Origin: Burkholderia cepacia
GTDB lineage: Bacteria; Pseudomonadota; Gammaproteobacteria; Burkholderiales; Burkholderiaceae
NCBI RefSeq assembly: GCF_029962485.1
Contig: NZ_CP073638.1
Span: forward strand, 372,001 to 436,000
Reading direction: 5' to 3'
DNA: 64,000 bases
The notes beneath the pieces are model-generated. The model worked only from the letters and a program-made list of their open reading frames with translations, had not been told where the DNA came from and did not search any database. Numbering within the stretch: the stretch's first letter is position 1; each line of letters starts with the position of its first letter. Shown here piece by piece: positions 1 to 9,170 of the stretch. A program made the translations under genes and the position numbers.

Positions 1-40
1 GCCAGTGCTCGCGCGGACGAACGATCATCGTCGCGCTCCG

Positions 41-2365
41 TCAGGCGGCGATCGACGCCGGCGCGGCCGCGCGATGCAGCAGCACGGGCACCGACTTCGA
101 CGTCGGCGTGTTGCACACGTCGCCGACGCTGTCGAGCGGCACGAGCGGGTTGGTTTCCGGGTAGTACGCACCGATGCAGCCGCGCGGGATGTCGTACTCG
201 ACGAGCAGGAAGCCGTCGGCGCGCCGCTCGATGCCGTCGTGCCACACGGTTTCCATGTCGACCCATTCGCCGGCCTTCAGGCCGAGCATCGCGAGATCGT
301 CGCGGTTGGCGAACACCACGCGGCGCTGGCCGAACACGCCGCGATAGCGGTCGTCGAGCCCGTAGACGGTCGTGTTGTACTGGTCGTGCGAGCGCGTCGT
401 CATCAGCGTCATCAGCCGTTCGCCGTGCAGCGCGCGGGCGCGCTGGATCGGCGTGTCGGTCGGCAATGCGTGCGCGATGAAGTTCGCCTTGCCCGTCGGC
501 GTGAGCCATTCACGGTCGCGCGACGCGACGCGCAGGTGGAAGCCGCCCGGCCGCGCGATACGCGTGTTGTAGTCGTAGAAGCCGTCGAGCGTCGCCTCGA
601 TCGCGTCGCGGATCTTCGCGTAGTCGTCCTTGTACGCGAGCCAGTCGATCTTGCCGCTGCCGAACAGCGCATGGCCCATGTGCGCGACGATGGCAGGCTC
701 CGACATCAGGTTCGGCGAAGCCGGCTTGTTCATCCCGTACGAAACGTGGACCATGCTCATCGAATCCTCGACCGTCACGCCTTGCGCGACGTTGTCCTGC
801 AGGTCGATCTCGGTGCGGCCGAGCGTCGGCAGGATCAGCGCGTCGCGGCCGTGGATCAGGTGGCTGCGGTTCAGCTTGGTCGTGATGTGCACCGACAGAT
901 CGCAACGGCGCATGCCTTCCCACGTGCGCGGCGTGTCGGGCGTCGCCATCGCGAAGTTGCCGCCGAGGCCGATCAGCACCTTCACGTGGCCCTCGAGCAT
1001 CCCTTCGATCGTCTCGACCACGTCGTAGCCGTGGTGGCGCGGCGGTTCGAAGTCGAACACGTGGCCGAGGCGGTCGAGGAACGCCTGCGACGGTTTTTCC
1101 TCGATGCCGACCGTGCGGTTGCCCTGCACGTTCGAGTGGCCGCGCACCGGGCACAGGCCCGCGCCGGGGCGGCCGATGTTGCCGCGCATCAGCATCAGGT
1201 TGGTCAGCATCTGCACGGTCGCGACCGAATGCTTGTGCTGCGTGATGCCCATGCCCCACGTCGCGATCACGCGTTCGCTGCGCGCATAGAGCTGCGCGAG
1301 GCTGTCGATCTGCTCGTACGGCACGCCGCTTTCGGCGGTCAGCGCGGACCAGCTTTCGGCGCGAAGATCGTCGGCGAACGCGTCGAAGCCGGCCGTGTGC
1401 TCGCCGATGAACGCGGTGTCGAGCACACGCGGCGCACCGGCGGCGCGCGCGGCATCGTCGAGTTCGAGCACGCGCTTCGCCATCCCCTTGATCAGCGCGA
1501 AATCGCCGCCGATCGTCGGCTGGATGAACGTCGACGCGATCTTCGTGCCCGACATCGTCAGCATCTCGATGGGGCTTTGCGGATCGGCGAAGCGTTCGAG
1601 GCCGCGCTCCTTCAGCGGGTTGATCGAGACGATCGTCGCGCCGCGCTTCGCGCATTCGCGCAACTCGCCCATCATCCGCGGGTGGTTGGTCGCGGGGTTC
1701 TGGCCGAAGATCAGCAGCGTGTCCGCGTGCTCGAAATCGTCGAGCGTGACGGTGCCCTTGCCGACGCCGACCGAGGCCGGCAGCCCGCGGCTCGTCGCCT
1801 CGTGGCACATGTTCGAGCAGTCGGGGAAGTTGTTCGTGCCGTACAGGCGCACCAGCAACTGGTACAGGAACGCCGCTTCGTTGCTCGCGCGGCCGGACGT
1901 GTAGAACGCGGCCTGGTTCGGGTCGGGCAACGCGCGCAGGTGGCGCGCGATCAGTTCGAACGCGTCGTCCCATGCGATCGGCACGTAGCGGTCGGTTTGC
2001 GCGTCGTACACCATCGGGTCGGTGAGGCGGCCGTGCTGTTCGAGTTCGAAATCCGACTGTTCGAGCAGCTCGGTGACCGTGTGCGCGGCGAAGAATTCGG
2101 GCGTCACGCGCTTGCTCGTCGCTTCGGCGGCCACCGCCTTCACGCCGTTTTCGCAGAATTCGAACGTCGATGCGTGCTGGCGGTCGGGCCACGCGCAGCC
2201 GGGGCAGTCGAAGCCGTCCGGCTGGTTCTGGCGCAGCAGCGTACGGTAGTTGCCGCCAGCGACCTTTTCCTTGATCAGGTTGATCGTGACGGCTTTCAGC
2301 GCGCCCCAGCCGGCGGCCGGGTGGGTGTACGGTTCGATGCGCGCGGTGGCGGATTTCTTTTTCAT
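41..2365 (-). CDS. FdhF/YdeP family molybdopterin oxidoreductase
   Basis: A 774-residue protein of the formate-dehydrogenase-like FdhF/YdeP family, cytoplasmic enzymes expected to carry a bis-MGD molybdenum cofactor. A Cys pair sits at residues 54 and 57 (DCPGC), which probably belongs to a metal or Fe-S site. The molybdopterin-binding core is visible (ATWGMGITQHKHS, RGNIGRPGAGLCPVRGHSN), and the C-terminal molydop-binding domain follows near residues 650-760. I chose ATG at 2363-2365 because the longer reading starts with a non-typical leader; the family usually begins close to this Lys-rich start. It diverges from a MocR-type regulator across 155 bp holding two palindromes, so that regulator may control it. 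The physiological substrate of YdeP-type proteins is not settled; E. coli YdeP is linked to acid resistance. The first 40 bases of the window hold no recognisable gene part. Confidence 0.9.
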   Translation of the reverse strand: MKKKSATARIEPYTHPAAGWGALKAVTINLIKEKVAGGNYRTLLRQNQPDGFDCPGCAWPDRQHASTFEFCENGVKAVAAEATSKRVTPEFFAAHTVTELLEQSDFELEQHGRLTDPMVYDAQTDRYVPIAWDDAFELIARHLRALPDPNQAAFYTSGRASNEAAFLYQLLVRLYGTNNFPDCSNMCHEATSRGLPASVGVGKGTVTLDDFEHADTLLIFGQNPATNHPRMMGELRECAKRGATIVSINPLKERGLERFADPQSPIEMLTMSGTKIASTFIQPTIGGDFALIKGMAKRVLELDDAARAAGAPRVLDTAFIGEHTAGFDAFADDLRAESWSALTAESGVPYEQIDSLAQLYARSERVIATWGMGITQHKHSVATVQMLTNLMLMRGNIGRPGAGLCPVRGHSNVQGNRTVGIEEKPSQAFLDRLGHVFDFEPPRHHGYDVVETIEGMLEGHVKVLIGLGGNFAMATPDTPRTWEGMRRCDLSVHITTKLNRSHLIHGRDALILPTLGRTEIDLQDNVAQGVTVEDSMSMVHVSYGMNKPASPNLMSEPAIVAHMGHALFGSGKIDWLAYKDDYAKIRDAIEATLDGFYDYNTRIARPGGFHLRVASRDREWLTPTGKANFIAHALPTDTPIQRARALHGERLMTLMTTRSHDQYNTTVYGLDDRYRGVFGQRRVVFANRDDLAMLGLKAGEWVDMETVWHDGIERRADGFLLVEYDIPRGCIGAYYPETNPLVPLDSVGDVCNTPTSKSVPVLLHRAAAPASIAA

Positions 2366-2423
2366 GATGCAGCGGGTGTCGGGGTCGATGGCTGCAGAGT
2401 ACGCGCGGCACCCGTCCGGCTGT

Positions 2424-2490
2424 GTGTACACCTGTTCACTTCAAAAAAGAGTACAGTTGCGGCGATTCGGACAGTGCGGATCGCAACTGT
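2424..2490. promoter_or_regulatory. Palindromes between YdeP-like gene and MocR gene
   Basis: The intergenic region has an 8-bp perfect palindrome GTGTACAC at 2424-2431. It also has a 9-bp inverted repeat, ACAGTTGCG at 2453-2461 and CGCAACTGT at 2482-2490, separated by 20 bp. MocR regulators commonly bind spaced repeats next to their own gene, so this is a plausible operator for the divergent pair. The assignment is inference. Confidence 0.45.
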
Positions 2491-2520
2491 GTTGTTGAAT
2501 GGAAGTTGAAAGGGAGGCGC

Positions 2521-3942
2521 GTGAAGCGTTACGAACAACTGGCCGACGATCTCCAGGCGCAGATCGAGCGTGGCGTGTACCGGCCGGGCGAGCGGATTCC
2601 GTCGGTGCGGCAGGCGAGCCGGCAGCAGCAGCTCAGCGTCACGACCGTGTTGCGCGCGTATCTCGTGCTGGAAAGCCGCGGCCTGATCGAGAGCCGGCCG
2701 CAGTCGGGCTATTTCGTGCGTGCACGCGCGGCGGCGCCGGCCGAGGCCGAGCTGCATACGTCGGCACCGACGGCCGAGCCGTCGGCCGTGGATGTGAGCC
2801 GACTCGTGCTGTCGACGCTGCGCTCGATCGCGCGCGACGACGCCGTGCCGCTCGGCTCGCCGTATCCCGACGCATCGCAGTTTCCGGTGCAGCGCCTCGC
2901 GCGCTATGCGCAGGCGATCGGCCGCCGCCGCACGCGCTGGGGCGTGATCGACGACCTGCCGCCCGGCAACCAGGAGCTGATCCGCCAGATCGCGCGGCGC
3001 TACGCGGAACGCGGGATCGCGGTCGAGCCGGGCGAGATCGTGATGACGATCGGTGCGACCGAGGCGATCAACCTGTGCCTGCAGGCCGTCGCGAAGCCGG
3101 GCGACACGATCGCCGTCGAATCGCCGACGTTCTACGCGATGCTGCACGCGATCGAGCGGATGGGCATGCGCGCGCTGGAAGTCGCGACCCACCCGGGCGA
3201 CGGCATCGACCTCGATGCGCTCGAACGGATCCTCGAGCGCGAGCGCATCGCCGCGTGCATGGTGATGCCGAACTTCCAGAATCCGCTCGGCTTCCAGATG
3301 TCCGACGCGCGCAAGCGCGCGCTCGTCGAGCTATTGGCGAAGCACGGCGTGCCGGCGATCGAGAGCGACGTCTATCACGAGCTGCATTTCGGCGACACGA
3401 CGCCGAGCGCGCTGAAATCATTCGACCGCGACGGGCTCGTGCTGCATTGCGCATCGTTCACGAAGAGCCTGTCGCCGCGCTACCGGATCGGCTGGGCGAT
3501 GCCGGGCCGCTATCGCGACCAGGTCGAGAAACTGAAATTCCTGAACACGCTCGCGACGCCCGCGATCGAGCAACTGGCGATCGCCGAGTACCTGAAGTAC
3601 GACGGCTACGATTTCCACCTGCGGCGCATGCGCAAGCAGTACGCGCAGCAGGCCAGCCTGATGAGTGCGATGGTGCGGCGTTTCTTTCCGGAGGGCACGC
3701 GGCTGTCGCAGCCGCAGGGCGGCTACGTGCTGTGGGTCGAACTGCCGAAGCAGGTCGACGCGATGAGGCTGTACACGCTCGCGCTCGCGCAGCGGATCAC
3801 GGTCGGGCCGGGCCACATGTTTTCGGCGGGCACCGATTACCGGCATTTCATCCGGCTCAACTACAGCTATCCGTGGTCGCGGCAGATCGAGGACGCATTG
3901 AAGGTGCTCGGACGGCTCGCGTCGGAGTGCGCGGCGCGGTAA
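2521..3942 (+). CDS. MocR-type PLP-dependent GntR transcription regulator
   Basis: A 473-residue fusion of a GntR winged helix (about residues 1-70) with a fold-type I aminotransferase domain (about 90-470). The likely PLP lysine is K315 in the motif SFTKSLSPRYRIGW. The aminotransferase domain probably acts as a PLP or ligand sensor rather than an enzyme, as in GabR and PdxR. The start is GTG at 2521, preceded by a good GGGAGG ribosome site at 2512-2517; an upstream ATG at 2422 would overlap the palindromic promoter region. It is transcribed away from the YdeP-like oxidoreductase, which is the obvious candidate target. Confidence 0.9.
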   Translation: MKRYEQLADDLQAQIERGVYRPGERIPSVRQASRQQQLSVTTVLRAYLVLESRGLIESRPQSGYFVRARAAAPAEAELHTSAPTAEPSAVDVSRLVLSTLRSIARDDAVPLGSPYPDASQFPVQRLARYAQAIGRRRTRWGVIDDLPPGNQELIRQIARRYAERGIAVEPGEIVMTIGATEAINLCLQAVAKPGDTIAVESPTFYAMLHAIERMGMRALEVATHPGDGIDLDALERILERERIAACMVMPNFQNPLGFQMSDARKRALVELLAKHGVPAIESDVYHELHFGDTTPSALKSFDRDGLVLHCASFTKSLSPRYRIGWAMPGRYRDQVEKLKFLNTLATPAIEQLAIAEYLKYDGYDFHLRRMRKQYAQQASLMSAMVRRFFPEGTRLSQPQGGYVLWVELPKQVDAMRLYTLALAQRITVGPGHMFSAGTDYRHFIRLNYSYPWSRQIEDALKVLGRLASECAAR

Positions 3943-3965
3943 ATGCGGCCGCGTCCGACGGCAGG

Positions 3966-3988
3966 CGGCGGCCGGTGGGCGGCCGCCG
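3966..3988. terminator. Hairpin between convergent MocR and MscS genes
   Basis: An 8-bp stem, CGGCGGCC at 3966-3973 and GGCCGCCG at 3981-3988, has a 7-nt loop. It lies in the 57-bp gap between two convergent genes. No T tract follows, so termination is inferred from position. Confidence 0.4.
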
Positions 3989-3999
3989 TGTGGCGCTCG

Positions 4000-5250
4000 T
4001 CAACCGGCGCGCGGCGCCTGCAGCCCGGCTTGCGCGGCGCCGGCCATCTGCCGCATGTCGAAGCCCGACGGGTGCTGGTACACGCGCAGCCCGAACTCCG
4101 GCAGCACCGCGATCAGGTGATCGAACAGGTCGGACTGGATGGTTTCGTAGTCGACCCACGATGTCGTATCGGTGAAGCAGTACAGTTCGAGCGGAATGCC
4201 TTCGGCCGTGAGCGGCAACTGCCGCGCCATGCAGGTCATGTCGCGGCGGATGCGCGGATGACCCTTCAGGTAGTTCGCGACATACGCGCGGAACGTGCCG
4301 AGATTGGTCAGCTGGCGGCGGTTCGCCGGGCAGTCGCCGGCCGCGCCGAGCGTGCCGTTCCATTGCTCGATCGCGTCGACCTTGTCCTCGAGATAGTCCT
4401 TCAGCAGCGTCAGGCGTTCGAGTCGTTCGATTTCGTCGTTCGACAGAAAACGCACGCTCGTCGCATCGACGAACAGCGCGCGCTTGATGCGGCGCCCGCC
4501 CGCTTCGGTCATCCCGCGCCAGTTCTGGTAGCTCTCGGTGATCAGCTTCCACGTCGGCACCGTGATGATCGTGTGATCGAAGTTCGCGACCTTGACGGTG
4601 TTCAGCGTGATGTCGATGACGGTACCGTCCGCACCGGCCGACGGCATCGTGATCCAGTCGCCGATCCGCAGCATGTCGTTCGACGACAGCTGCACGCCGG
4701 CGACGAGGCCGAGCAGCGTGTCCTTGAAGATCAGCATCAGCACCGCGGACATCGCGCCGATGCCCGACAGCAGCAGGCCGATCTGCTTGCCGGTCGCATC
4801 GCCGATCACGACGAGTGCCGCCGTGATGAACATCACGAGCTTGACGAGCTGCATCGCGCCTTTCAGCGACAGGTGCGGCTGGTCGCGTTGATCACGCTGG
4901 TATGTGCGATGCGTGTGCTCGAGCGCGGACAGCGTTGCGCTGATCGTCATCGTCACGAGGAACACGATCAGCGCGAACAGCACCTTGTCGGCGGCCTGCG
5001 TCGCGCGCTCCGGAATGCCCGGCACCGCGCCGAGCCCGAGCTTGATCACGACGAACGGGACGATGCGGTTCAGCCATTTGAATGCGCCGAACTCGAACAG
5101 CGCGTCGTCGACGCGCGTGGCGGACAGCCGTGCGAGCCGCGCGACCACGCGAAACAGCAGGAAATGGACGGCGGCGGTGATCGCGCCGGCGGCGGCGAGC
5201 AGAATGAGGATGCCGACGAGCGGCGTCAACCAGGATTCGTTCAGGGTCAT
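4000..5250 (-). CDS. MscS-family mechanosensitive ion channel
   Basis: A 416-residue inner-membrane protein of the small-conductance mechanosensitive channel family, which releases solutes on hypo-osmotic shock. Four or more hydrophobic segments span about residues 10-200. They are followed by the MscS beta domain (LLGLVAGVQLSSNDMLRIGDWITMP, then ITVPTWKLITESYQNWRGM). The C-terminal cytoplasmic part is longer than in E. coli MscS and resembles the YbdG/MscM branch. ATG at 5250 was chosen because upstream in-frame residues are Arg-rich and non-membrane. No clear Shine-Dalgarno is visible. It converges with the MocR gene. Confidence 0.88.
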   Translation of the reverse strand: MTLNESWLTPLVGILILLAAAGAITAAVHFLLFRVVARLARLSATRVDDALFEFGAFKWLNRIVPFVVIKLGLGAVPGIPERATQAADKVLFALIVFLVTMTISATLSALEHTHRTYQRDQRDQPHLSLKGAMQLVKLVMFITAALVVIGDATGKQIGLLLSGIGAMSAVLMLIFKDTLLGLVAGVQLSSNDMLRIGDWITMPSAGADGTVIDITLNTVKVANFDHTIITVPTWKLITESYQNWRGMTEAGGRRIKRALFVDATSVRFLSNDEIERLERLTLLKDYLEDKVDAIEQWNGTLGAAGDCPANRRQLTNLGTFRAYVANYLKGHPRIRRDMTCMARQLPLTAEGIPLELYCFTDTTSWVDYETIQSDLFDHLIAVLPEFGLRVYQHPSGFDMRQMAGAAQAGLQAPRAG

Positions 5251-5737
5251 AGGGGCGGACAGGGGCCTTCTCGTGCGTTGAATCGGCGTCGCGATGCGGC
5301 GCGCGCCCGGTGAAGGGCGCATGAAAGGGACCGTGATTGTGCCATCGGGTTCCGGACGTGTGCGGTGAAGGCGTGTCGAACGGCTCCCGAATCGGCTCAC
5401 CTTTGTAGAGGTGTCCTCTGCATCGTGGTGAGGACGGGAGGTGAGCGTGTGTCACCGCCACTCGGTGTGCGAGTCGGTTGCGCGGAGGCATTGCGCGCAT
5501 GCCGATGATCGGCGCGAGCCCGTGACGGCGGGCCTTCGCGCGTCGAAGCGCGTGATCGGCGATCCATGCAATCATGCGAACGGCGCATGTGTTGTCGGGG
5601 TGTCGCTCGCGCAGGCGTGCGACCGATTCGCCAACGGTGAGCGACGCGTTCGCGCACTTGCCATGCAAGGCCCGCCCGGGGCACGATGCGCGAACGACTT
5701 CGCGAACCCCGTCACTTCGACCTCACGCATTTCACGC
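5251..5737. other. 487-bp divergent intergenic region, mscS-like / sulP
   Basis: This holds the promoters for two divergent membrane-protein genes. Short Arg-rich open frames cross it on both strands but none has a ribosome site or family signature. I see only a weak 5-bp inverted repeat (CACCT/AGGTG at 5398-5413). Nothing else is recognisable. Confidence 0.5.
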
Positions 5738-7456
5738 ATGCAAGATTCCAACGAAAGCCGCCCGTCAGGTGTGCGGCTGCTGAAAGGCATTCTCCCGATC
5801 CGCCGGGCAGGCGCCACCCGCGACGTATTCGCGGGCATCTCGCTCGCCTCGATGGATATCCCGCAGGTGCTCGGCTACGCGCGCATCGCCGGGATGCCGG
5901 CCGTTACGGGTCTTTATACGGTGTTTCTGCCGCTCATTGCGTTCGCGTGCTTCGGCGCATCGCGCCATCTCGTCGTCGCCGCCGACTCCGCGACCGCGAC
6001 GATCTTCGCGAGCCGGCTGTCGTCGATGGCGCCGGCCGGCAGCGCGGAATATGCGGCACTGGCCGGCATGGTCGCGCTGCTGACCGGCGCGATGCTGCTG
6101 CTCGCGCGCATCTTCAAGCTCGGCTTTCTCGCCGATTTCCTGTCGCGCACGGTGCTGGTCGGCTTTCTCGCCGGCGTCGGCGTACAGGTGTCGATCGCGA
6201 TGCTCGGCGACATGCTCGGGCTGGCGGTGCCGTATCCGGCGTCGCGCAGCCTCGCGCAACTCGACTACGTCGTCACGCATCTCGTCCATGCGAACCGGCC
6301 GACGCTCGCGCTTGCGGCGCTCGTGGTCGTCGCGATTCTCGCGTGCAAGCGGTTCCTGCCGCGCGTGCCGATGCCGATGATCGTCGTCGCGGGAAGCATC
6401 GCGGCGAGCGAGATGTTCGGCTTCGCCGCACATGGCATCGCGGTGCTCGGGCCCGTCGCGGGCGGGTTGCCGCCGCTGCGCTGGCCGTCCGTCACGTGGC
6501 AGCAGTTCCTCGATCTCGTGCCGGTCGCCGCCTCGTGTTTCGTGATGATCATCGCGCAGAGCGCGGCCGCCGCGCGCGTGTTCGCGCAGCAGTACGGTGA
6601 AGACGTCGACACCAACGCCGACATCCTCGGCCTCGCGGCCGCGAACGCGGCGGCGGCGGTCGGCGGCGCGTTCGTCGTCAACGGCAGCCCGACGCAGACG
6701 GCGATGGCCGACGGCGCGGGCGTGCGCAGCCAGATCGGCCATCTCGCGTTCGCGGCCGTCGTGGCCGTCGTGCTGCTGTTCTTCAGCACCTATCTGCAGT
6801 ATCTGCCGCATGCGGTGCTGGCCGGCATTGTCTTCACGATCGCGCTCGGGCTGATCAACGTGCGCAGCCTCGCGGCGATCCGCAAGGAAAGTCCCGGTGA
6901 ATTTACGCTCGCGCTCGTGACGGCCACGGCCGTCGTGACCGTCGGCGTCGAACACGGCATCCTGCTGGCCGTTGCGCTGTCGCTGATGCGGCACGTGCGC
7001 CACAGCTACCAACCGCACACGATGGTGCTCGAACCCGTCGAAGGCAACGGGCGGTGGCAGCCGGTGCCCGCGCGGCGCGGCGCGATGACGGCGCCGGGGC
7101 TGATCGTCTACCGGTTCGGCTCCGACCTGTTCTTCGCGAACGACCATCTGTTTGCCGGCGAAATCACCGAGCTCGTCGACGCGGCGCCGGTGCCGCCGCG
7201 CTGGCTCGTCGTCGATGCGGGGGCGATCACCGATGTCGACTATTCGGCTGCGCGGACGCTGACCGACCTCGTCAAGTCGTTGCACGCGCGCGGGATCGGC
7301 GTGCTGTTCGGGCGCGTGAACCGCTACCTGCGCGCGGACATGGATCGTCACGGGATCACCGACGTCGTCGGTGCGTCGTGCATTTTCGCGACGCTGCATC
7401 AGGCGTTGGAGGCTGCCGGCACGACGCCCGTACCGCAGGAGCCGGGCACCGTGTAG
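5738..7456 (+). CDS. SulP family inorganic anion transporter with STAS domain
   Basis: A 572-residue SulP/SLC26-type transporter of the inner membrane, moving sulfate, bicarbonate or a related anion. The signature DIPQVLGYARIAGMPAVTGLYT follows the N-terminus, then 10-12 hydrophobic segments to about residue 420, then a cytoplasmic STAS domain (about 440-560, with LVVDAGAITDVDYSAARTL). Start ATG at 5738 puts the conserved region at the usual distance; the open frame upstream is Arg/His-rich and unlikely to be translated. No partner gene (for example carbonic anhydrase) lies beside it, so the substrate is unknown. Confidence 0.92.
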   Translation: MQDSNESRPSGVRLLKGILPIRRAGATRDVFAGISLASMDIPQVLGYARIAGMPAVTGLYTVFLPLIAFACFGASRHLVVAADSATATIFASRLSSMAPAGSAEYAALAGMVALLTGAMLLLARIFKLGFLADFLSRTVLVGFLAGVGVQVSIAMLGDMLGLAVPYPASRSLAQLDYVVTHLVHANRPTLALAALVVVAILACKRFLPRVPMPMIVVAGSIAASEMFGFAAHGIAVLGPVAGGLPPLRWPSVTWQQFLDLVPVAASCFVMIIAQSAAAARVFAQQYGEDVDTNADILGLAAANAAAAVGGAFVVNGSPTQTAMADGAGVRSQIGHLAFAAVVAVVLLFFSTYLQYLPHAVLAGIVFTIALGLINVRSLAAIRKESPGEFTLALVTATAVVTVGVEHGILLAVALSLMRHVRHSYQPHTMVLEPVEGNGRWQPVPARRGAMTAPGLIVYRFGSDLFFANDHLFAGEITELVDAAPVPPRWLVVDAGAITDVDYSAARTLTDLVKSLHARGIGVLFGRVNRYLRADMDRHGITDVVGASCIFATLHQALEAAGTTPVPQEPGTV

Positions 7457-7459
7457 CGG

Positions 7460-7534
7460 GAACGTGCCTTTCCGCCCACATTGCGGCGTCGTGCGTCGCT
7501 TGTCCCCTTGGGGGACGGGCGGAAAGGCACGTTC
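7460..7534. repeat. 18-bp perfect inverted repeat element with inner hairpin
   Basis: Arms at 7460-7477 (GAACGTGCCTTTCCGCCC) and 7517-7534 are exact reverse complements and enclose 39 bp. The inner part contains a second stem, GTCCCC/GGGGAC, at 7502-7516 directly against the right arm. The element starts 3 bp after the sulP stop and ends before the convergent LysR stop. It may act as a bidirectional terminator, but it lacks a T tract and is much longer than the other terminators in this window. A REP/MITE-like dispersed repeat is an alternative. Confidence 0.75.
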
Positions 7535-7562
7535 GCAAGCCCGTTATTCGCGTAAACAGGCC

Positions 7563-8429
7563 CTAGGCGGCCGCGCGCAGGCGTGCGAAGCCGTTGCGCA
7601 GGTAGCGGGCCAGTTCCGTCGCGGCCGGCGTGAGCTGGCCGCGCGGCACATGCAGGTTGATCGAGAAGTTCGGCAGCGCGGGCAGGCCGCTGCCGGCCGG
7701 CAGGATGTCGAGGTCGGCCGGCACGGTGGACGCGAGCCAGACGGTTACCGCGAGATCGGAACGCACGGTCGCGGCCGTTGCATCGAAGCTGCCGTTCTCG
7801 AACACGGTGCGCCAGGCGCGATCGCAGCCGCGCAGCGCGTCGAGCACGGTCGGGCGGAACGCGCAGGTCTGCGCGACCATCGACACCGGCAGCGGCGTGT
7901 TGCGGTGAGCGGTGCCGCCTTTCGCACCGACCCAGACCAGCCGGTCGACGGCGATGCACTCGCCGCGCGCCGATCCGACCGGCGCCTCGATCAGCGCGAC
8001 ATCGAGGTCGCCCTGCGTGAGCCCGCGCCGCAGTTCCGGCGATGCCGCGCACACGAGCGTGAGCGCGACTTGCGGATGCGCCTGTGCATAGTGCTTCAGG
8101 ATCGGCGCGAGACAGGTGCCGACCAGATCCTGCGGCGCACCGAGACGAACGGCGCCTTCAACCGCACCGGCCGTCATGTCGGTGAGCAGCGCATCGTGTA
8201 CGGCGAGCAGCCGGCGCGCCTGTTCGAGCAGCCGCTCGCCGGCCGCCGTGAGCAGCAGGTTGCGATGCTCGCGGACGAACAGCGGGCCGGACAGCATTTC
8301 GAGCCGTGCGACCTGCTGACTGATCGCGCCTTGCGTCAGGTGCAGCGCATGGCCGGCCGCCGTCATGCTGCGATGATCGGCGACCGAGACGAATGCGCGC
8401 AGCAGTGCGATGTCGAGATTGCGTGCCAT
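7563..8429 (-). CDS. LysR family transcription regulator
   Basis: A 288-residue LysR regulator. The helix-turn-helix is at about residues 15-60 (MTAAGHALHLTQGAISQQVARLE) and the effector-binding domain at about 88-285. It diverges from a LysE/RhtB-type exporter across 104 bp, the classic arrangement of a LysR protein controlling an amino-acid or small-molecule exporter. An 11-bp palindrome TCATATTATGA lies at 8433-8443, just upstream of the start. It converges with sulP. Confidence 0.9.
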   Translation of the reverse strand: MARNLDIALLRAFVSVADHRSMTAAGHALHLTQGAISQQVARLEMLSGPLFVREHRNLLLTAAGERLLEQARRLLAVHDALLTDMTAGAVEGAVRLGAPQDLVGTCLAPILKHYAQAHPQVALTLVCAASPELRRGLTQGDLDVALIEAPVGSARGECIAVDRLVWVGAKGGTAHRNTPLPVSMVAQTCAFRPTVLDALRGCDRAWRTVFENGSFDATAATVRSDLAVTVWLASTVPADLDILPAGSGLPALPNFSINLHVPRGQLTPAATELARYLRNGFARLRAAA

Positions 8430-8432
8430 GCC

Positions 8433-8443
8433 TCATATTATGA
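8433..8443. promoter_or_regulatory. Short palindrome in LysR/LysE divergent promoter
   Basis: TCATATTATGA is a perfect palindrome around a central T. It lies 4 bp upstream of the LysR start in an AT-rich patch, so it is a plausible half of a LysR binding region. Inference from position only. Confidence 0.35.
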
Positions 8444-8533
8444 ACACTAATGACAGGCATAAAAATCTTTCGCTGTTGTAATGGAAGAGGCGAGGGTAAA
8501 ACGGGGCTTCGATGACGACAACCGGGAGCCGCC

Positions 8534-9133
8534 GTGCCGCTTCACGACTACCTGCCGCTGATGCTGTTCGTGATGGTATCCACCGTGACGCCGGGCGGCG
8601 CGACGACGCTCGCGACCGCGTCGGGTGCGCATTTCGGCTACCGGCGTTCGCTGCCGATGATGACGGGCATCGCGGCCGGTCTGGCGTCGATGGCAGCCGC
8701 GGCGGCGGCCGGGCTCGGCGGCGTGCTGCTCGCACTGCCGGCATTGCAGCTCGCGATGAAGGCAGCCGGCTCGTTGTACCTCGTATGGCTGGCCGTGCGC
8801 ATCGGGCGCGGCGGCAAGCCGCGGCTCGATGCCGCCGTACACCGGCCGCAAGGGTTCATCAGCGGCGTGTGGATGCTGTGGCACAACCCGAAAGGCTGGG
8901 CGATGACGCTCGGCGCGGCCGCGTCGTTCGCCGCGCTTGCGTCCGGTCCGGCACGGCTCGGCGTGTTGCTCGGGGTCGCGTTCGGCGTGGCCGCGATGGC
9001 GTCGCTGTCATTGTGGTGTTTTGCCGGGCTCCTGTTCGCGCGCGTGTTGCGCAGCGAGCGGCAGTGGCGTTGCCTGAATGCGGGGCTCGGGCTGCTGCTC
9101 GTGATCTCGATCGTACCGATGTGGCTGCCATAG
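8534..9133 (+). CDS. LysE/RhtB family exporter
   Basis: A 199-residue inner-membrane protein with about six hydrophobic helices and the LysE-family pattern (VSTVTPGGATTLATASGAHFGYRRSLPMMTGIAAGL near the N-terminus, then WMLWHNPKGWAMTLGAA). Members export amino acids or homoserine-like compounds. The start is GTG at 8534, supported by a GGGAG ribosome site 5 nt upstream. It diverges from a LysR gene that probably regulates it. The substrate cannot be read from the sequence. Confidence 0.88.
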   Translation: MPLHDYLPLMLFVMVSTVTPGGATTLATASGAHFGYRRSLPMMTGIAAGLASMAAAAAAGLGGVLLALPALQLAMKAAGSLYLVWLAVRIGRGGKPRLDAAVHRPQGFISGVWMLWHNPKGWAMTLGAAASFAALASGPARLGVLLGVAFGVAAMASLSLWCFAGLLFARVLRSERQWRCLNAGLGLLLVISIVPMWLP

Positions 9134-9134
9134 C

Positions 9135-9170
9135 GGGGCGACCGCGCGCGTCGCGCGGCGCGCCCCTTGT
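9135..9170. terminator. Strong hairpin between convergent lysE-like and DHA2 genes
   Basis: Nested stems: GGGGCG (9135-9140) pairs with CGCCCC (9161-9166), and inside it CCGCGCG (9142-9148) pairs with CGCGCGG (9152-9158). TTGT follows on the plus strand. It fills the gap between two convergent genes, so it probably stops both transcripts. Confidence 0.6.

Noticed and set aside
5..2509. 834-codon open frame on the plus strand opposite the YdeP-like gene
   Set aside because: It is an antisense shadow created by high GC; its translation is Arg/His/Val-rich with no family pattern, while the minus-strand frame has clear enzyme motifs.
5398..5413. CACCT/AGGTG inverted repeat upstream of sulP
   Set aside because: Only 5-bp arms; expected by chance in this sequence.
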